Counted from the stretch's first letter, positions 42,152 to 51,314 are shown. The stretch: 64,000 nucleotides of DNA from PCRC01 sp017848435 (GCA_965284315.1 OZ260072.1:2480001-2544000), one strand, 5' to 3'. Program-made: numbers and translations. The notes: a model not told the origin generated them from the letters alone.

Positions 42152-43537
42152 TCAGGCCAACGCGGCGCTAGCGGGCAAGAGGTGGACCTGGGCCTCGAAG
42201 CCTTGTGCCAGCCCTGGTGGGGGCGACAGCAGTTCAAGACGGCCCTGGTGCCGGGTGACCACCGTGGAGATGATGGACATGCCCAGGCCATAGCCAGTGG
42301 TGTCCCGCTGGCTTTTCACGTGCCGAAGGCGAATCAGGCCCAGTGTCCTGGGGTCGACGCCCGGGCCCTGGTCTCTGACCCGGATCAGTGCAGGTGTTTC
42401 CACCATCACGTCGATCAGGCTGTTGGGTGCATGGCGCACGGCATTCTCGATCAGGTTGCGGACCACGATGGCAATCGCATCAAAATCCCCCAGGGCCACC
42501 ACATCGTCGTCCTCCGGTGTGTGCAGCTGGATGCGGTCCAGCAGCTTCGGGTCGCTCCAGAACTCCTGCACCACCGTGGCTGCCAGGGTGGTCAGCTGGA
42601 TCGGCTGATAGGTCAGGGTGGCGCCAGACTCTGCGCGCGACAGCTGCAGCAGCTTCTCGGCCCGTCGGTTCAATTGCACCAGGGATTCAAGTGCCATGGT
42701 GGCTTCGGCCCTGGATGCTGCGTCCAGCGACATTCCCAGCAGCGCATGCAGCCGCAACTGCGCCGTGGCCAGTGGGGTTCGCAGTTCGTGGGCCGCGTTG
42801 GCTGCCAAGGATTTTTCGGTGTCGAGCGCATCACCCAGCCTCAGGAGCAGCCGGTTGGTGTTGATGGCAATGACCTCGATTTCAGACGAGCGGTCGCCGT
42901 CCGGGAGGGGGCGCAGGTCAGCGCCATGCCGTTGTGCGATCTCGTCGGCAATGGTTTGCACTTCGGCCAGTGCTGCGCGTGTGATGGCGTAGATCAGCCA
43001 GGCCAGCATCGGCAAGACCAGCAGCATAGGCAGCAACATGGTGAGCATGAGTTCTGACTCGGCCTTGCTTCGGTGGTCGAGCGAGTCAGCCACATGGATG
43101 TACAGGGGCCGTTCGGGTTGTTTGTAGGTGTACACGCGCAAGGCTTCAAGTTCTGTGAAGCCGTTTTCCAGAGGGACTTTCAGTGCAGCTGCCGGCGCAT
43201 CTGTGGAGCGCAGTAAAACAGCGTGGTCTGCATTGACCACCTGGTAGAAGATGTGGTCGTCGCTGAAGTTGGCATTGCTGCTGCCAACCTGGTTGGATGT
43301 GTTCAGGTCGCGCTTGCCTGTCAGGGCTTGCCCGGGTGCCTGGTTGTGCACCACCAGGTCGTGGGCCGCAAGGTCAATCAGGCGCTGGGCGGTATCCACC
43401 AGCGCACTGTCCATGCTCTCATTGACCTCGCTTTGTGCCAGCCAGGCGGCTGAAACAGCAATCGCAATCCATGCGCAACCGACGGCCAAAAGCAGCGACC
43501 GCGTCAGCTTGCTGACCAGGCTGTTGGTGTTTTTCAC
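42152..43537 (-). CDS. sensor histidine kinase of the metal-efflux cluster
   Basis: Inner-membrane EnvZ/QseC-type kinase, 461 residues, with a GTG start overlapping the response-regulator stop. TM1 about 14-34, a periplasmic domain of about 125 residues with PERPLYIHVADSLDHRSKAE, TM2 about 163-186, then the HisKA His250 in AANAAHELRTPLATAQL, the N box NLIENAVRHAPN and G boxes VRDQGPGVD and GYGLGMSI. It likely senses periplasmic metal or envelope stress and controls the pump genes downstream, with which it may be co-transcribed (129-bp gap). Confidence 0.88.
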   Translation of the reverse strand: MKNTNSLVSKLTRSLLLAVGCAWIAIAVSAAWLAQSEVNESMDSALVDTAQRLIDLAAHDLVVHNQAPGQALTGKRDLNTSNQVGSSNANFSDDHIFYQVVNADHAVLLRSTDAPAAALKVPLENGFTELEALRVYTYKQPERPLYIHVADSLDHRSKAESELMLTMLLPMLLVLPMLAWLIYAITRAALAEVQTIADEIAQRHGADLRPLPDGDRSSEIEVIAINTNRLLLRLGDALDTEKSLAANAAHELRTPLATAQLRLHALLGMSLDAASRAEATMALESLVQLNRRAEKLLQLSRAESGATLTYQPIQLTTLAATVVQEFWSDPKLLDRIQLHTPEDDDVVALGDFDAIAIVVRNLIENAVRHAPNSLIDVMVETPALIRVRDQGPGVDPRTLGLIRLRHVKSQRDTTGYGLGMSIISTVVTRHQGRLELLSPPPGLAQGFEAQVHLLPASAALA

Positions 43538-44199
43538 AGGTCGTTGCTGTTGAGCCGGTAACCCATGCCACGCACGTTCTGGATCGAGTTGGCGCCCAAT
43601 TTTTTACGCAGGTTGTAAATGAACACTTCCAGTGTGTTGCTGCCCACATCGTCGTCAAAGCTGTAAAGAGCCTCCATCAGCGACGACTTCAGGTGGATGC
43701 GGTCCAGACGGGATGCCAAAACCCGCAACAGGCTCCATTCCTTGGCCGTCAGTGAAACCGGTTCATCGCGGCGGGACACGGTCATGTTGCCCAGGTCAAT
43801 GACCAGATGGCCCACCGTCACCACCGCCGTGGCACCGCCGCTGCGCCGCCGTTCAATGGCCCGCAAACGGGCCAGCAACTCATCGGGGTCGAATGGTTTG
43901 ATCAGATAGTCATCTGCACCACTGTCCAGCCCACGCACCCGGTCGGAGATCTGGTCGCGTGCAGTCAACACGATGATGGGCAATGTGGGCAGTCTGTGGC
44001 GTGCGGTGGGGATCAGGCTCAAACCGTCGCCGTCTGGCAAGTGCAGGTCAAGCAGCATCGCGTCCCACTTTGCCAGGGGCAGCAAGGACCGGGCGGAGGC
44101 CAGCGTCAGCGCGTGGTCGACCTTGAACGATTTTCTGGCCAAGTAGGACTTGATGGCGTCGGCCAAGGCCGCATCGTCTTCAACTAACAGGACTCGCAT
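43534..44199 (-). CDS. response regulator, OmpR/PhoB family
   Basis: About 221 residues. Receiver domain with VEDD, phosphorylated Asp51 in AMLLDLHLPDGDGL, the conserved Thr in VLTARDQI and Lys in YLIKPFDPDEL; C-terminal winged-helix ending FIYNLRKKLGANSIQNVRGMGYRL. It is coupled to the kinase gene. It probably activates the RND efflux operon and perhaps the divergent PepSY/cytochrome pair, 206 bp away. An in-frame TTG upstream (44217) is a less likely start. Confidence 0.9.
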   Translation of the reverse strand: MRVLLVEDDAALADAIKSYLARKSFKVDHALTLASARSLLPLAKWDAMLLDLHLPDGDGLSLIPTARHRLPTLPIIVLTARDQISDRVRGLDSGADDYLIKPFDPDELLARLRAIERRRSGGATAVVTVGHLVIDLGNMTVSRRDEPVSLTAKEWSLLRVLASRLDRIHLKSSLMEALYSFDDDVGSNTLEVFIYNLRKKLGANSIQNVRGMGYRLNSNDL

Positions 44200-44404
44200 G
44201 GCATTTTTCTGGGTCAAAGTGCTGCATTTGACCGTTTGATTCTGAAGAGCGCCTTAAGACCCTGCTGGGCATTTTTGAGGCTCTGCAGAACGCAGTTGCA
44301 GACGGAAACATCTCCCGTGCTTTCTTCAGGGTCAATTCACTTTGGGGCGTTTCAATACATCCACCAGCCACTGGGCTGGCACTCAACCACCCACAGGAAA
44401 CACC

Positions 44405-44665
44405 ATGAAATCCATTGCTATTGCTTCTCTCTTGGTCGCCATGTCGTCCGCCGCCCTGGCTGGCCCCACCTGCACCGTGCCACAAGCCAAATGGATGAAA
44501 GAAGCCGACTTCAAGAAGGGCCTGGAAGCCCAGGGCTACCAGATCAAGACCTTCAAGGTCAGCAAGGGCCAGTGCTATGAAATCTACGGTTTTGACAAGA
44601 CCGGCAAGAAAGTCGAAATCTACTTTGACCCCAGCAATGCCAAAGTCCTCGAAGTCAAGGCCTGA
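44405..44665 (+). CDS. PepSY-domain periplasmic protein
   Basis: An 86-residue secreted protein: signal peptide with cleavage near AALAG, then one PepSY-like domain (EADFKKGLEAQGYQIKTFKV and YEIYGFDKTGKKVEIYFDPS) and two Cys that could form a disulfide. Such small PepSY proteins are found beside cytochrome b561 and two-component genes, where they are thought to be metal- or redox-linked. The ATG follows CACAGGAAACACC; upstream in-frame sequence was not included because the signal begins here. Confidence 0.83.
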   Translation: MKSIAIASLLVAMSSAALAGPTCTVPQAKWMKEADFKKGLEAQGYQIKTFKVSKGQCYEIYGFDKTGKKVEIYFDPSNAKVLEVKA

Positions 44666-45219
44666 TGCTGTTTGACGCCATGAGCGCCCGACCCTTGTTG
44701 ATCCAGCCGGTGCCTGTGTGGGACCGTTTTGTCCGCGTGTTCCACTGGAGTCTGGTGGGCTGTGTGCTCGTCAACTACTTCTGGCTGGACGACGGCAAGA
44801 ACATCCACCAATGGCTTGGCTATGCGGCCTCAGCCCTGGTGGTTGCACGGATCGGGTGGGGGTTCATTGGCACACGCCATGCCCGGTTCAGCAGCTTCTT
44901 CCCAACGCCATCACGCCTGCACCGGCATGTGGCGGGCTTGCTGTCGGGGCAGCACGAATTCCATGCCGGGCACAACCCGCTCGGCGCGCTGATGATGCTG
45001 GCGCTGATGGCGTCGGTGCTCACACTGGGGCTCTCGGGCTGGATGCAATCGCTGGACGCGTTCTGGGGCGAGGAATGGCTGCAGGAGTTGCACGAACTGG
45101 CGGCCAATGGCCTGATCGCACTGGCGTTCTGTCATGCCTTGGCCGCTATCGTGGTGGGCCGTCTTGAACGTACCCGGCTGATCCGTGCCATGTTCACCGG
45201 GCTGAAGGAGCGCTGGTAA
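44665..45219 (+). CDS. cytochrome b561 family membrane protein
   Basis: Di-heme membrane electron carrier, 184 residues, about four TM helices (LVGCVLVNYFW; ALVVARIGWGFI; ALMMLALMASVLTLGL; LIALAFCHALAAIVV). Candidate heme His residues are in VFHWSL, HQWLGY, HRHVAG and HELAAN/FCHALA. The start overlaps the PepSY stop by 1 nt (TGATG), so they form one operon, a pairing known in metal and oxidative stress loci. Substrate or partner unknown. Confidence 0.85.
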   Translation: MLFDAMSARPLLIQPVPVWDRFVRVFHWSLVGCVLVNYFWLDDGKNIHQWLGYAASALVVARIGWGFIGTRHARFSSFFPTPSRLHRHVAGLLSGQHEFHAGHNPLGALMMLALMASVLTLGLSGWMQSLDAFWGEEWLQELHELAANGLIALAFCHALAAIVVGRLERTRLIRAMFTGLKERW

Positions 45220-45279
45220 AGTCAGCACGGGCATGGCATTGAAAGTTGTCGCCCCGGCCGCCAGCAAGCCCGCGGCCGC

Positions 45280-46224
45280 TCACAGTTCGTAATCGTCCTC
45301 GTGGCCCGTCATGGCGCGGGCAATCAGCTTGCGGTCGAGCCGGTCGCCCAGAAGCTCGGCAAAGGTGTAGACAAAGTTGCGCAGGTAGGCGCCGCGTTTG
45401 AACGCCACGCGGGTCACGTTCTGGCCGAACAGCACGCCACCCGGGCGTATCACCAGGTCGGTGTTGGTGCCGTCGTCGCGCACCGCCATTTCGGCCACGA
45501 TGCCCACGCCCAGCCCCAGCCGCACATAGGTCTTGATCACGTCGGAGTCGATGGCTTCGAGCGCAATGCGTGGCACCAGCTTGCGTGCGGCAAAAGCCTG
45601 GTCAATGCGGGTGCGGCCGGTGAACGATGGGTGGTAGGTGATGACCGGTTCGCTGGCAATGTCTTCGAGCGTGATGCGCTCTTTTGCCGCGAGCGGATGG
45701 TTGGCTGGCAGCACCAGCATGTGCTGCCATTCGTAGCAGGGCAGGGTCACCAGTTCGGGGTAGTTGGCCAGCGATTCGGTGGCAATGCCGATTTCGGCCA
45801 CTTCGTCGATCAGCATTTTGGCCACCTGGTCGGGCGCGCCCTGGTGCAGGCTGACGTTGACCTTGGGGAAAGCCTCGCGCAGTTTGGCCACCGGCACTGG
45901 CAGCACATAGCGGGCCTGGGTGTGGGTGGTGGCAATGCTCAGCGTGCCGCTGTCCTGGGCACTGAACTGTTCGCCGATGCGTTTGAGGTTGCCCACCTCG
46001 CGCATGATGAGTTCAATGCTCTTGAGCACATGCTGGCCTGGCTCGGTGATGCGTTTGAGGCGTTTGCCATGGCGCGCAAAAATCTCCACACCCAGCTCTT
46101 CTTCCAGTTCGATGATGGCTTTGGACACGCCTGGCTGCGAGGTGTGCAGCGCCTTGGCCGCCTCGGTCAGGTTGAGGTTGCGGCGTGCGGCTTCCTGCAC
46201 GAAACGGAACTGGTGGAGGTTCAT
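45280..46224 (-). CDS. cysB: LysR-family regulator of sulfur assimilation
   Basis: CysB-type activator of 314 residues. N-terminal helix-turn-helix MNLHQFRFVQEAARRNLNLTEAAKALHTSQPGVSK matches CysB in parts (NLTEAAKALHTSQPGVSKAI); the effector domain has QFSAQDSGTLSIATTHTQARYVLP and EPVITYHPSFTGRTRID, which in CysB bind sulfate and acetylserine. It activates cysteine-synthesis genes. It lies downstream of cbiX, in the same direction, a sulfur/siroheme link. Confidence 0.9.
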   Translation of the reverse strand: MNLHQFRFVQEAARRNLNLTEAAKALHTSQPGVSKAIIELEEELGVEIFARHGKRLKRITEPGQHVLKSIELIMREVGNLKRIGEQFSAQDSGTLSIATTHTQARYVLPVPVAKLREAFPKVNVSLHQGAPDQVAKMLIDEVAEIGIATESLANYPELVTLPCYEWQHMLVLPANHPLAAKERITLEDIASEPVITYHPSFTGRTRIDQAFAARKLVPRIALEAIDSDVIKTYVRLGLGVGIVAEMAVRDDGTNTDLVIRPGGVLFGQNVTRVAFKRGAYLRNFVYTFAELLGDRLDRKLIARAMTGHEDDYEL

Positions 46225-46282
46225 GGCCTGTTTGTATATATGAATTCGAGCTAACGGCAGGATTCATTATGCAATAACAAGT

Positions 46283-46642
46283 CTATGAAAGTGCAATATG
46301 GGCCAGGGTTTCGATCAAACGGGTGTCTTCGCCCACGGCGGGCATCAATTCGAAAACCACCTGGGGGTGGTCTGTTCGCAGTTGGGCGATCAGCAACGGC
46401 AGGTCTTCACGGGCGTGCTTGCCAACCCCGAGGAACATCGGCAACACGCGGATGGTGCTGGCGTGCTGGCCGACCAGCCCAGCCACGCAGGTGGGCAGGT
46501 CGGGTGGGCTCAACTCCAGGTAGGCACAGGCCACCAGCGCATCGGCTTCGCGGTCACGGATGCGCTGTGCCACCGCTTCCATCGGCTTGTGCCACAGCGG
46601 ATCGCGCGAGCCGTGTGCAAACAGAACGATCGCGTGTGTCAT
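46283..46642 (-). CDS. cbiX: CbiX-type sirohydrochlorin chelatase
   Basis: Short-form (119-residue) class II chelatase that inserts a metal, iron for siroheme or cobalt for cobalamin, into sirohydrochlorin. Opens VLFAHGSRDPLWHKPM with the metal-binding His11-like residue, and contains ELSPPDLPTC and VLPMFLGVGKHAREDLP with a second His. Start chosen at the ATG overlapping the lptG stop (ATGA). Position next to cysB suggests siroheme for sulfite reductase. Confidence 0.85.
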   Translation of the reverse strand: MTHAIVLFAHGSRDPLWHKPMEAVAQRIRDREADALVACAYLELSPPDLPTCVAGLVGQHASTIRVLPMFLGVGKHAREDLPLLIAQLRTDHPQVVFELMPAVGEDTRLIETLAHIALS

Positions 46643-47748
46643 CGCCGCAACACCAGCCAGCCAAATGCCCCGAGCGACATCAGCATGTAGAGCAGGCCTG
46701 GCGAGGCGGCGGCCAGCCACGGCTCCCAGTTGCGCAGGTTGCCGATGTAGCCAAACACGTTGTTCAGCAAAAAGAAGCTGATGCCGATCATCACGCCGCC
46801 AAACACGTAGGCGGTGATGCCACCGCTGCGGAAATGCAGGTAGGCGAACGGCAGCGCCAGCACCACCATCACCAGGCAGCTGAGCGGGTAGAACACCTTG
46901 CGCCAGAACTCTATTTCGTAGCGCTGGGCGGTCTGGCCATTGGTTTCCAGGTGCTGGATGTACTGGAACAGGTCCACCGTGCTCATGCGGTCAGGCTTGA
47001 GCAGCGCGACCGACACCATTTCGGCATTGATGGCGGTGGGCAGGCGGTAGCTGTCCAGCTTGCGCCGGACCACGTTGGCCTGCTCGCTGGTGGGGCGTGC
47101 AAACTCGCTGCGGCTCACCCCCGTCATGTTCCAGGCGTTGTCCTGGTCGAAACGGGCACTGTCGGCCTGTGTCAGGGCGCGCATGAAGCCGTCGTTGTCG
47201 AATTCGAACACCCGCACGCCGCGCATGCCCCCGTCGGGTGAGAGCGCGCTGATGTTGGCGGCGTAACTGCCGTCGGGCAATTTTTCTTTCAGCCAGGCGC
47301 CGGTCTGGCCGATGGACACCCGGCCCTCGAACCGGGCCTTGACGATCTGTGCGGTGCGTTCGCTCAAGGGGGCGAGGTAGTCGCCCACTGCAAAGGTCAG
47401 CACCACGAACACCGCGCCCAGACCCAGCAGGGTGTTGAGCGCCCGCCAGGGGCCCAGGCCACTGGTGCGCAGGATGGTGTATTCCGAGCTTTGGGCCAGC
47501 CGCGCCATCACGAAGATGGTGCCAATCAGCACCGCGATCGGCAGCAGCTCGTACCAGTGGGTCGGCACGCGCAGCGCCACGTACAGCAGCGCATGGCGAA
47601 CCTGGTAGGTGCCGCCCAGGCTGTTTTTGCCAATGGACTGCAGCTCGTCGACAAAGTCGAAGAAGAAGAACAGCGCCAGAAAGCCCAGCGTGACATAGCC
47701 GACCGAGGCCAGCACCTCGCCGTAAATCAGGCGGCGGATGGTTCTCAT
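46639..47748 (-). CDS. lptG: LPS export permease LptG
   Basis: One of two membrane subunits of the LptB2FG transporter that extracts lipopolysaccharide from the inner membrane. About 369 residues. N-terminus RRLIYGEVLASVGYVTLGFL and the first helices, a periplasmic beta-jellyroll domain (residues about 130-270), and C-terminal helices ending AAASPGLLYMLMSLGAFG. Start chosen at the ATG overlapping the lptF stop (ATGA). The pair lptF-lptG is followed by cbiX. Confidence 0.9.
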   Translation of the reverse strand: MRTIRRLIYGEVLASVGYVTLGFLALFFFFDFVDELQSIGKNSLGGTYQVRHALLYVALRVPTHWYELLPIAVLIGTIFVMARLAQSSEYTILRTSGLGPWRALNTLLGLGAVFVVLTFAVGDYLAPLSERTAQIVKARFEGRVSIGQTGAWLKEKLPDGSYAANISALSPDGGMRGVRVFEFDNDGFMRALTQADSARFDQDNAWNMTGVSRSEFARPTSEQANVVRRKLDSYRLPTAINAEMVSVALLKPDRMSTVDLFQYIQHLETNGQTAQRYEIEFWRKVFYPLSCLVMVVLALPFAYLHFRSGGITAYVFGGVMIGISFFLLNNVFGYIGNLRNWEPWLAAASPGLLYMLMSLGAFGWLVLRR

Positions 47749-48848
47749 TCGGTGCTTACCCGTGTGCGCGGGCGCAGCAGGCTGCGCAGCGTCCAGTTGT
47801 TGTGGCGTTTGGCCAACCACAGCAGGCCCAGCAGCAGGCCGCCCCCGTGCAGGCCCAGCATGAAACCGGCAAAGCTGGCACGGCCGCCGGTGACCCAGCT
47901 CTGGCCGAGGTTGATCAGGTTGTAGTAGACGATGAAGGTGAACAGCGCAAACACCATGCCCCCGGCGCGGCCCACCCGCGGGTTGACGCTGGAGAGCACC
48001 AGCGCGATCACCACGCAGTTGAACGCCGCCAGCGCCAGCCCGAGGCGCCAGGCCAGCTCGCCCAGGTGTGGCGCGGTGCGCTCCACCAGCAGGGTCTGGG
48101 TGCTGCGCGCCCGCACCGGCAGCTCACCGGGCAGGCTCAGGCGCGAGGTCCCCACGCGGGTGCTGTAGTCGGCGAACTCGCTGATCTGGATTTCACCGGT
48201 GGCCACGGTGGTTTCCAGCCGCTGGCCGCTGCTGAGGCGCAGCATCTGGTCGTTGCCGACAATCTCGATGCGGCCGCTCTGGGCCGAGGTGACGGTGTCT
48301 TTGCCATTCTCGCTGGTGGAGATGAAGACGTTTTTGCTGCCGCCGGTGCTGGCCGCGTCCTTGTCGATGAAAAACACCCGGCTGCCGCTGGCCGAGGTCT
48401 GGAACTGCCCCGGCGCCACCCGGTCGAGGTCGCCCCGGCGTTCGTAGCGTTCGCGCAGTTCGGCCGTCTGCTGGTTGGCCCAGGGCCAGATCAGGAGCGC
48501 GAACGCGGCAATCACCGCCAGCACCGGCCAGGCAAAGCGCAGCAACGGGGAAAGGAAGCTTGCCAGACCGCGGCCACTGGCGAACCAGATCACCATTTCG
48601 CTGTCCTTGTACATGCGCGACAGCGTGGAGACGATGGCGATGAACAGCGACAGCGTCAGGATGGTGGGCATGTAGCCAAGCACGGTGTAGCCCATCACCA
48701 GCATCACCTCCTGCGGGTTGACCGAGCCCTTGGTGGCCTGGCCGAGCGTGCGGATCAGGATCATCGACATGACGATGGTGACCAACACCACCAGCGTGGC
48801 CCCGAAACTCCGGGCCAGCTCCTTGCGAAGGGAAGAATGGAATAACAT
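47745..48848 (-). CDS. lptF: LPS export permease LptF
   Basis: Partner membrane subunit of LptG, about 367 residues. Starts MLFHSSLRKELARSFGATLVVL, with four or so N-terminal helices (VMLVMGYTVLGYMPTILTL), a periplasmic beta domain (VFFIDKDAAST...TVATGEIQIS), and C-terminal helices (FALFTFIVYYNLINLGQSW). Divergent from pepA with 25 bp between starts; the same arrangement is found in E. coli (pepA and lptFG). An in-frame extension upstream would run antisense through pepA. Confidence 0.9.
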   Translation of the reverse strand: MLFHSSLRKELARSFGATLVVLVTIVMSMILIRTLGQATKGSVNPQEVMLVMGYTVLGYMPTILTLSLFIAIVSTLSRMYKDSEMVIWFASGRGLASFLSPLLRFAWPVLAVIAAFALLIWPWANQQTAELRERYERRGDLDRVAPGQFQTSASGSRVFFIDKDAASTGGSKNVFISTSENGKDTVTSAQSGRIEIVGNDQMLRLSSGQRLETTVATGEIQISEFADYSTRVGTSRLSLPGELPVRARSTQTLLVERTAPHLGELAWRLGLALAAFNCVVIALVLSSVNPRVGRAGGMVFALFTFIVYYNLINLGQSWVTGGRASFAGFMLGLHGGGLLLGLLWLAKRHNNWTLRSLLRPRTRVSTE

Positions 48849-48873
48849 CAGTTTGCAGACAAGACACTGAATT

Positions 48874-50415
48874 ATGAACTTTGAACTCAAAACCCTCGAC
48901 TTGGCGCAATTGGCGCGCGAAAAATGCGACGCCTTGCTGGTGCTGGTCGATGACCATTTCAAGCCCGGCAGCGGTGCATTGTCCGAACTGGTGGCGCAGG
49001 CCCTGAAGTCGGGTGACTTCTCTGCCAAAACCGGTCGGTTGCTGCAGACCTACCGCCATCCCGGCCTGGCCGCCACCCGGTTGGTGCTGGTGGGCGCGGG
49101 GGACGGCAGCGTCAAGCAGGTGCGCAATGCGGCTGCCGCGGCGGTGAATGCCATCAAGGCCAGCCGCTGCAAGCAGGCGGTGTTGCACCTGGGTGCACTG
49201 GCCGCAGTCAATGAGGCGGTGGTGTCTGGCGCCATGCTGGCCGTGGCCGACACCACTTACGTGTACACCACCACCAAACCCAAGGCCGAAGCGCGCAGCC
49301 TGCAGACCGTGACCCTCGGTGTGGCTGACGCGGCGGCCTGCCAGGCCGGCCACCGCCATGGCCGTGGCATTCTGGCCGGCATCGAGCTGGCCAAGGAGTG
49401 GGCCAACCGCCCGGCCAACCACGCAACGCCCACGCACCTGGCCACGGCGGCGCAGGCGCTGGGCAAGCCCGCCAAGTTCAAGACCGAGGTGCTGGGCCCG
49501 AAAGAGGTCACCCGGCTCGGCATGGGCTCGTTTCTGGCGGTGGCCAAAGGCTCGGAAGAGCCGCTGCGCTTCATCGTGATGCGCTACGACGGCGCGGCCA
49601 AGACCGAGGCACCGGTGGTGCTGGTGGGCAAGGGCATCACGTTTGACACCGGCGGCATCTCCATCAAGCCCGCTGGCGAAATGGACGAGATGAAGTTCGA
49701 CATGTGCGGCGCCGCCAGCGTGCTGGGCGTGTTCAAGGCACTGGCCGAGCTGCGCCCGGCGCTGAACGTGGTGGGCCTGATTCCCGCCTGCGAGAACATG
49801 CCCGATGGCCGCGCCATCAAGCCCGGCGACGTGGTCACCAGCATGAGTGGGCAGACCATCGAGATTTTGAACACCGACGCCGAAGGCCGCCTGGTGTTGT
49901 GCGACGCACTGACCTACGCCGAACGCTTCAAACCGCGTGCGGTGATCGACATCGCCACCCTCACCGGTGCCTGTGTGGTGGCGCTGGGCGGTGTGCGCAG
50001 CGGCTTGTTTTCGGCCAACGACGCGCTGGCCACCGCGCTGCAGGCCGCTGGCGATGCGGCGCTCGATCCGTGCTGGCGCCTGCCGCTGGACGACGAGTAC
50101 GCCGAAGGCCTGAAAACCAATTTTGCCGACGTGGCCAACATCGCCGGCCGCATGGCGGGCGCGGTCACTGCGGCCAAGTTCCTGCAGCGCTTCACCGCCA
50201 AGTTCGACTGGGCGCACCTGGACATTGCCGGCACCGCCTGGAAAAGCGGCGCTGCCAAGGGCGCCACCGGCCGGCCCGTGGCCTTGCTGGTGCATTACCT
50301 GCTGGGCCAGGCGGCGGCCACCCCGGCCCGTGCGCCCGCAACCCGCACGCCACGCGCCAAAACGGCGGCACCGGCCAAAAGCGCCAAGCCTGCGGCCCGT
50401 GCCCGCCGCGCCTGA
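48874..50415 (+). CDS. pepA: leucyl aminopeptidase with basic C-terminal tail
   Basis: Zn/Mn-dependent M17 aminopeptidase, 513 residues. Active-site motifs GKGITFDTGGISIKPAG, MKFDMCGAASVLG and the signature NTDAEGRLVLCDAL are present; the C-terminal catalytic domain ends in GAAKGATGRPVALL. After that a tail of about 35 residues of Ala, Lys, Pro, Arg (ATPARAPATRTPRAKTAAPA) is added, unlike E. coli PepA. PepA also binds DNA in E. coli. It is followed 23 bp later by holC, the conserved order. Confidence 0.93.
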   Translation: MNFELKTLDLAQLAREKCDALLVLVDDHFKPGSGALSELVAQALKSGDFSAKTGRLLQTYRHPGLAATRLVLVGAGDGSVKQVRNAAAAAVNAIKASRCKQAVLHLGALAAVNEAVVSGAMLAVADTTYVYTTTKPKAEARSLQTVTLGVADAAACQAGHRHGRGILAGIELAKEWANRPANHATPTHLATAAQALGKPAKFKTEVLGPKEVTRLGMGSFLAVAKGSEEPLRFIVMRYDGAAKTEAPVVLVGKGITFDTGGISIKPAGEMDEMKFDMCGAASVLGVFKALAELRPALNVVGLIPACENMPDGRAIKPGDVVTSMSGQTIEILNTDAEGRLVLCDALTYAERFKPRAVIDIATLTGACVVALGGVRSGLFSANDALATALQAAGDAALDPCWRLPLDDEYAEGLKTNFADVANIAGRMAGAVTAAKFLQRFTAKFDWAHLDIAGTAWKSGAAKGATGRPVALLVHYLLGQAAATPARAPATRTPRAKTAAPAKSAKPAARARRA

Positions 50416-50438
50416 GGCATACCCAGCAGGCAGGGCCA

Positions 50439-50882
50439 ATGACCGAAGTCGCCTTCCATTTCAATGCGCCAGACAAGCTGCCGTATGCCTGCCGGTTGCT
50501 GCGCAAGGTCTGGGCGTCGGGCGCACGCTCGGTGGTGACTGGCGAGCCGGCGCAGCTGGACGCGCTCGACCAGGCGCTGTGGACCTTCTCGGCGCTCGAC
50601 TTCCTGCCGCATTGCCGCGCCGACGCACCCACGCACGTGCTGGCCGCTTCGCCCATCGTGCTGGCTGCGGCACCCACCGCGCTGGCCGGGCACGACGTGC
50701 TGGTGAACCTGGGCAGCGGCGTGCCGGCCGGCTTCGAGCAGTTTGGCCGCCTGGTTGAAGTGGTGGACACCAGCGACGCCGACCGGGCCCCGGCCCGTGC
50801 CCGCTGGAAGCACTACGCCGACCGCGGCTACCCCATCGTCCGCCACGACCTGGCGCTGCGCCACACGGCGGTGTCCGAATGA
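50439..50882 (+). CDS. holC: DNA polymerase III subunit chi
   Basis: Clamp-loader accessory subunit that binds SSB, 147 residues. Matches HolC by start TEVAFHFNAPDKLPYACRLLRKV, ALWTFSALDFLPHC, and LVNLGSGVPAGFEQFGRLVEVVD. Position directly after pepA is the conserved one. Its stop overlaps the start of the next gene (ATGA). Confidence 0.9.
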   Translation: MTEVAFHFNAPDKLPYACRLLRKVWASGARSVVTGEPAQLDALDQALWTFSALDFLPHCRADAPTHVLAASPIVLAAAPTALAGHDVLVNLGSGVPAGFEQFGRLVEVVDTSDADRAPARARWKHYADRGYPIVRHDLALRHTAVSE

Positions 50883-51214
50883 GCAGCCGTTTGCCCCCCC
50901 GCTTTGTGCCCACGCTGACCGAGGTGCTGCGCGAGGGCGGCAGGGTGGAGCCCAGTGGGCCGGTCTATCCGCCGCCGCCCACACCGGCCCAACCCGCCGT
51001 GACCGACGCGCGCTGGCTGGCGTTTGAAGACCAGGTGGTGCAGCGCGTGTTGCAACGGGTGGACCTGACGCTGGAGCACCGCCTGCACGAGGCGCTGGCG
51101 GAGCTGTTGGCGTCGCAGACCCGCAGCCTGATGCCGCGCCTGCGCGACGAGATCGAGGCGGTGGTGCGGCGCGCCATCAACGACGCGGTGGCGCAGGAGA
51201 TGGATGCCCCCTGA
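50879..51214 (+). CDS. hypothetical protein coupled to holC
   Basis: A 111-residue protein translated from an ATGA overlap with holC. N-terminus proline-rich (SGPVYPPPPTPAQPAV), then a basic/acidic amphipathic helical region with many Arg/Glu/Leu (VQRVLQRVDLTLEHRLHEAL...LMPRLRDEIEAVVRRAI) that could form a coiled coil. I recall similar short proteins (DUF2486-like) after holC in betaproteobacteria. No function known. Confidence 0.7.
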   Translation: MSSRLPPRFVPTLTEVLREGGRVEPSGPVYPPPPTPAQPAVTDARWLAFEDQVVQRVLQRVDLTLEHRLHEALAELLASQTRSLMPRLRDEIEAVVRRAINDAVAQEMDAP

Positions 51215-51314
51215 AGACGGGCCCAGCGCTTTCAATACCCGCCGTTGCAGCCCCATAATGCACACGTGCCGGCCGCCGGCCACGCATTCTCATAACTTTG
51301 ACTGGAGGACCCCC

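Noticed and set aside
48193..50439. Long minus-strand open frame opposite pepA, running on into lptF
   Set aside because: No domain, biased composition; pepA and lptF motifs are clear.
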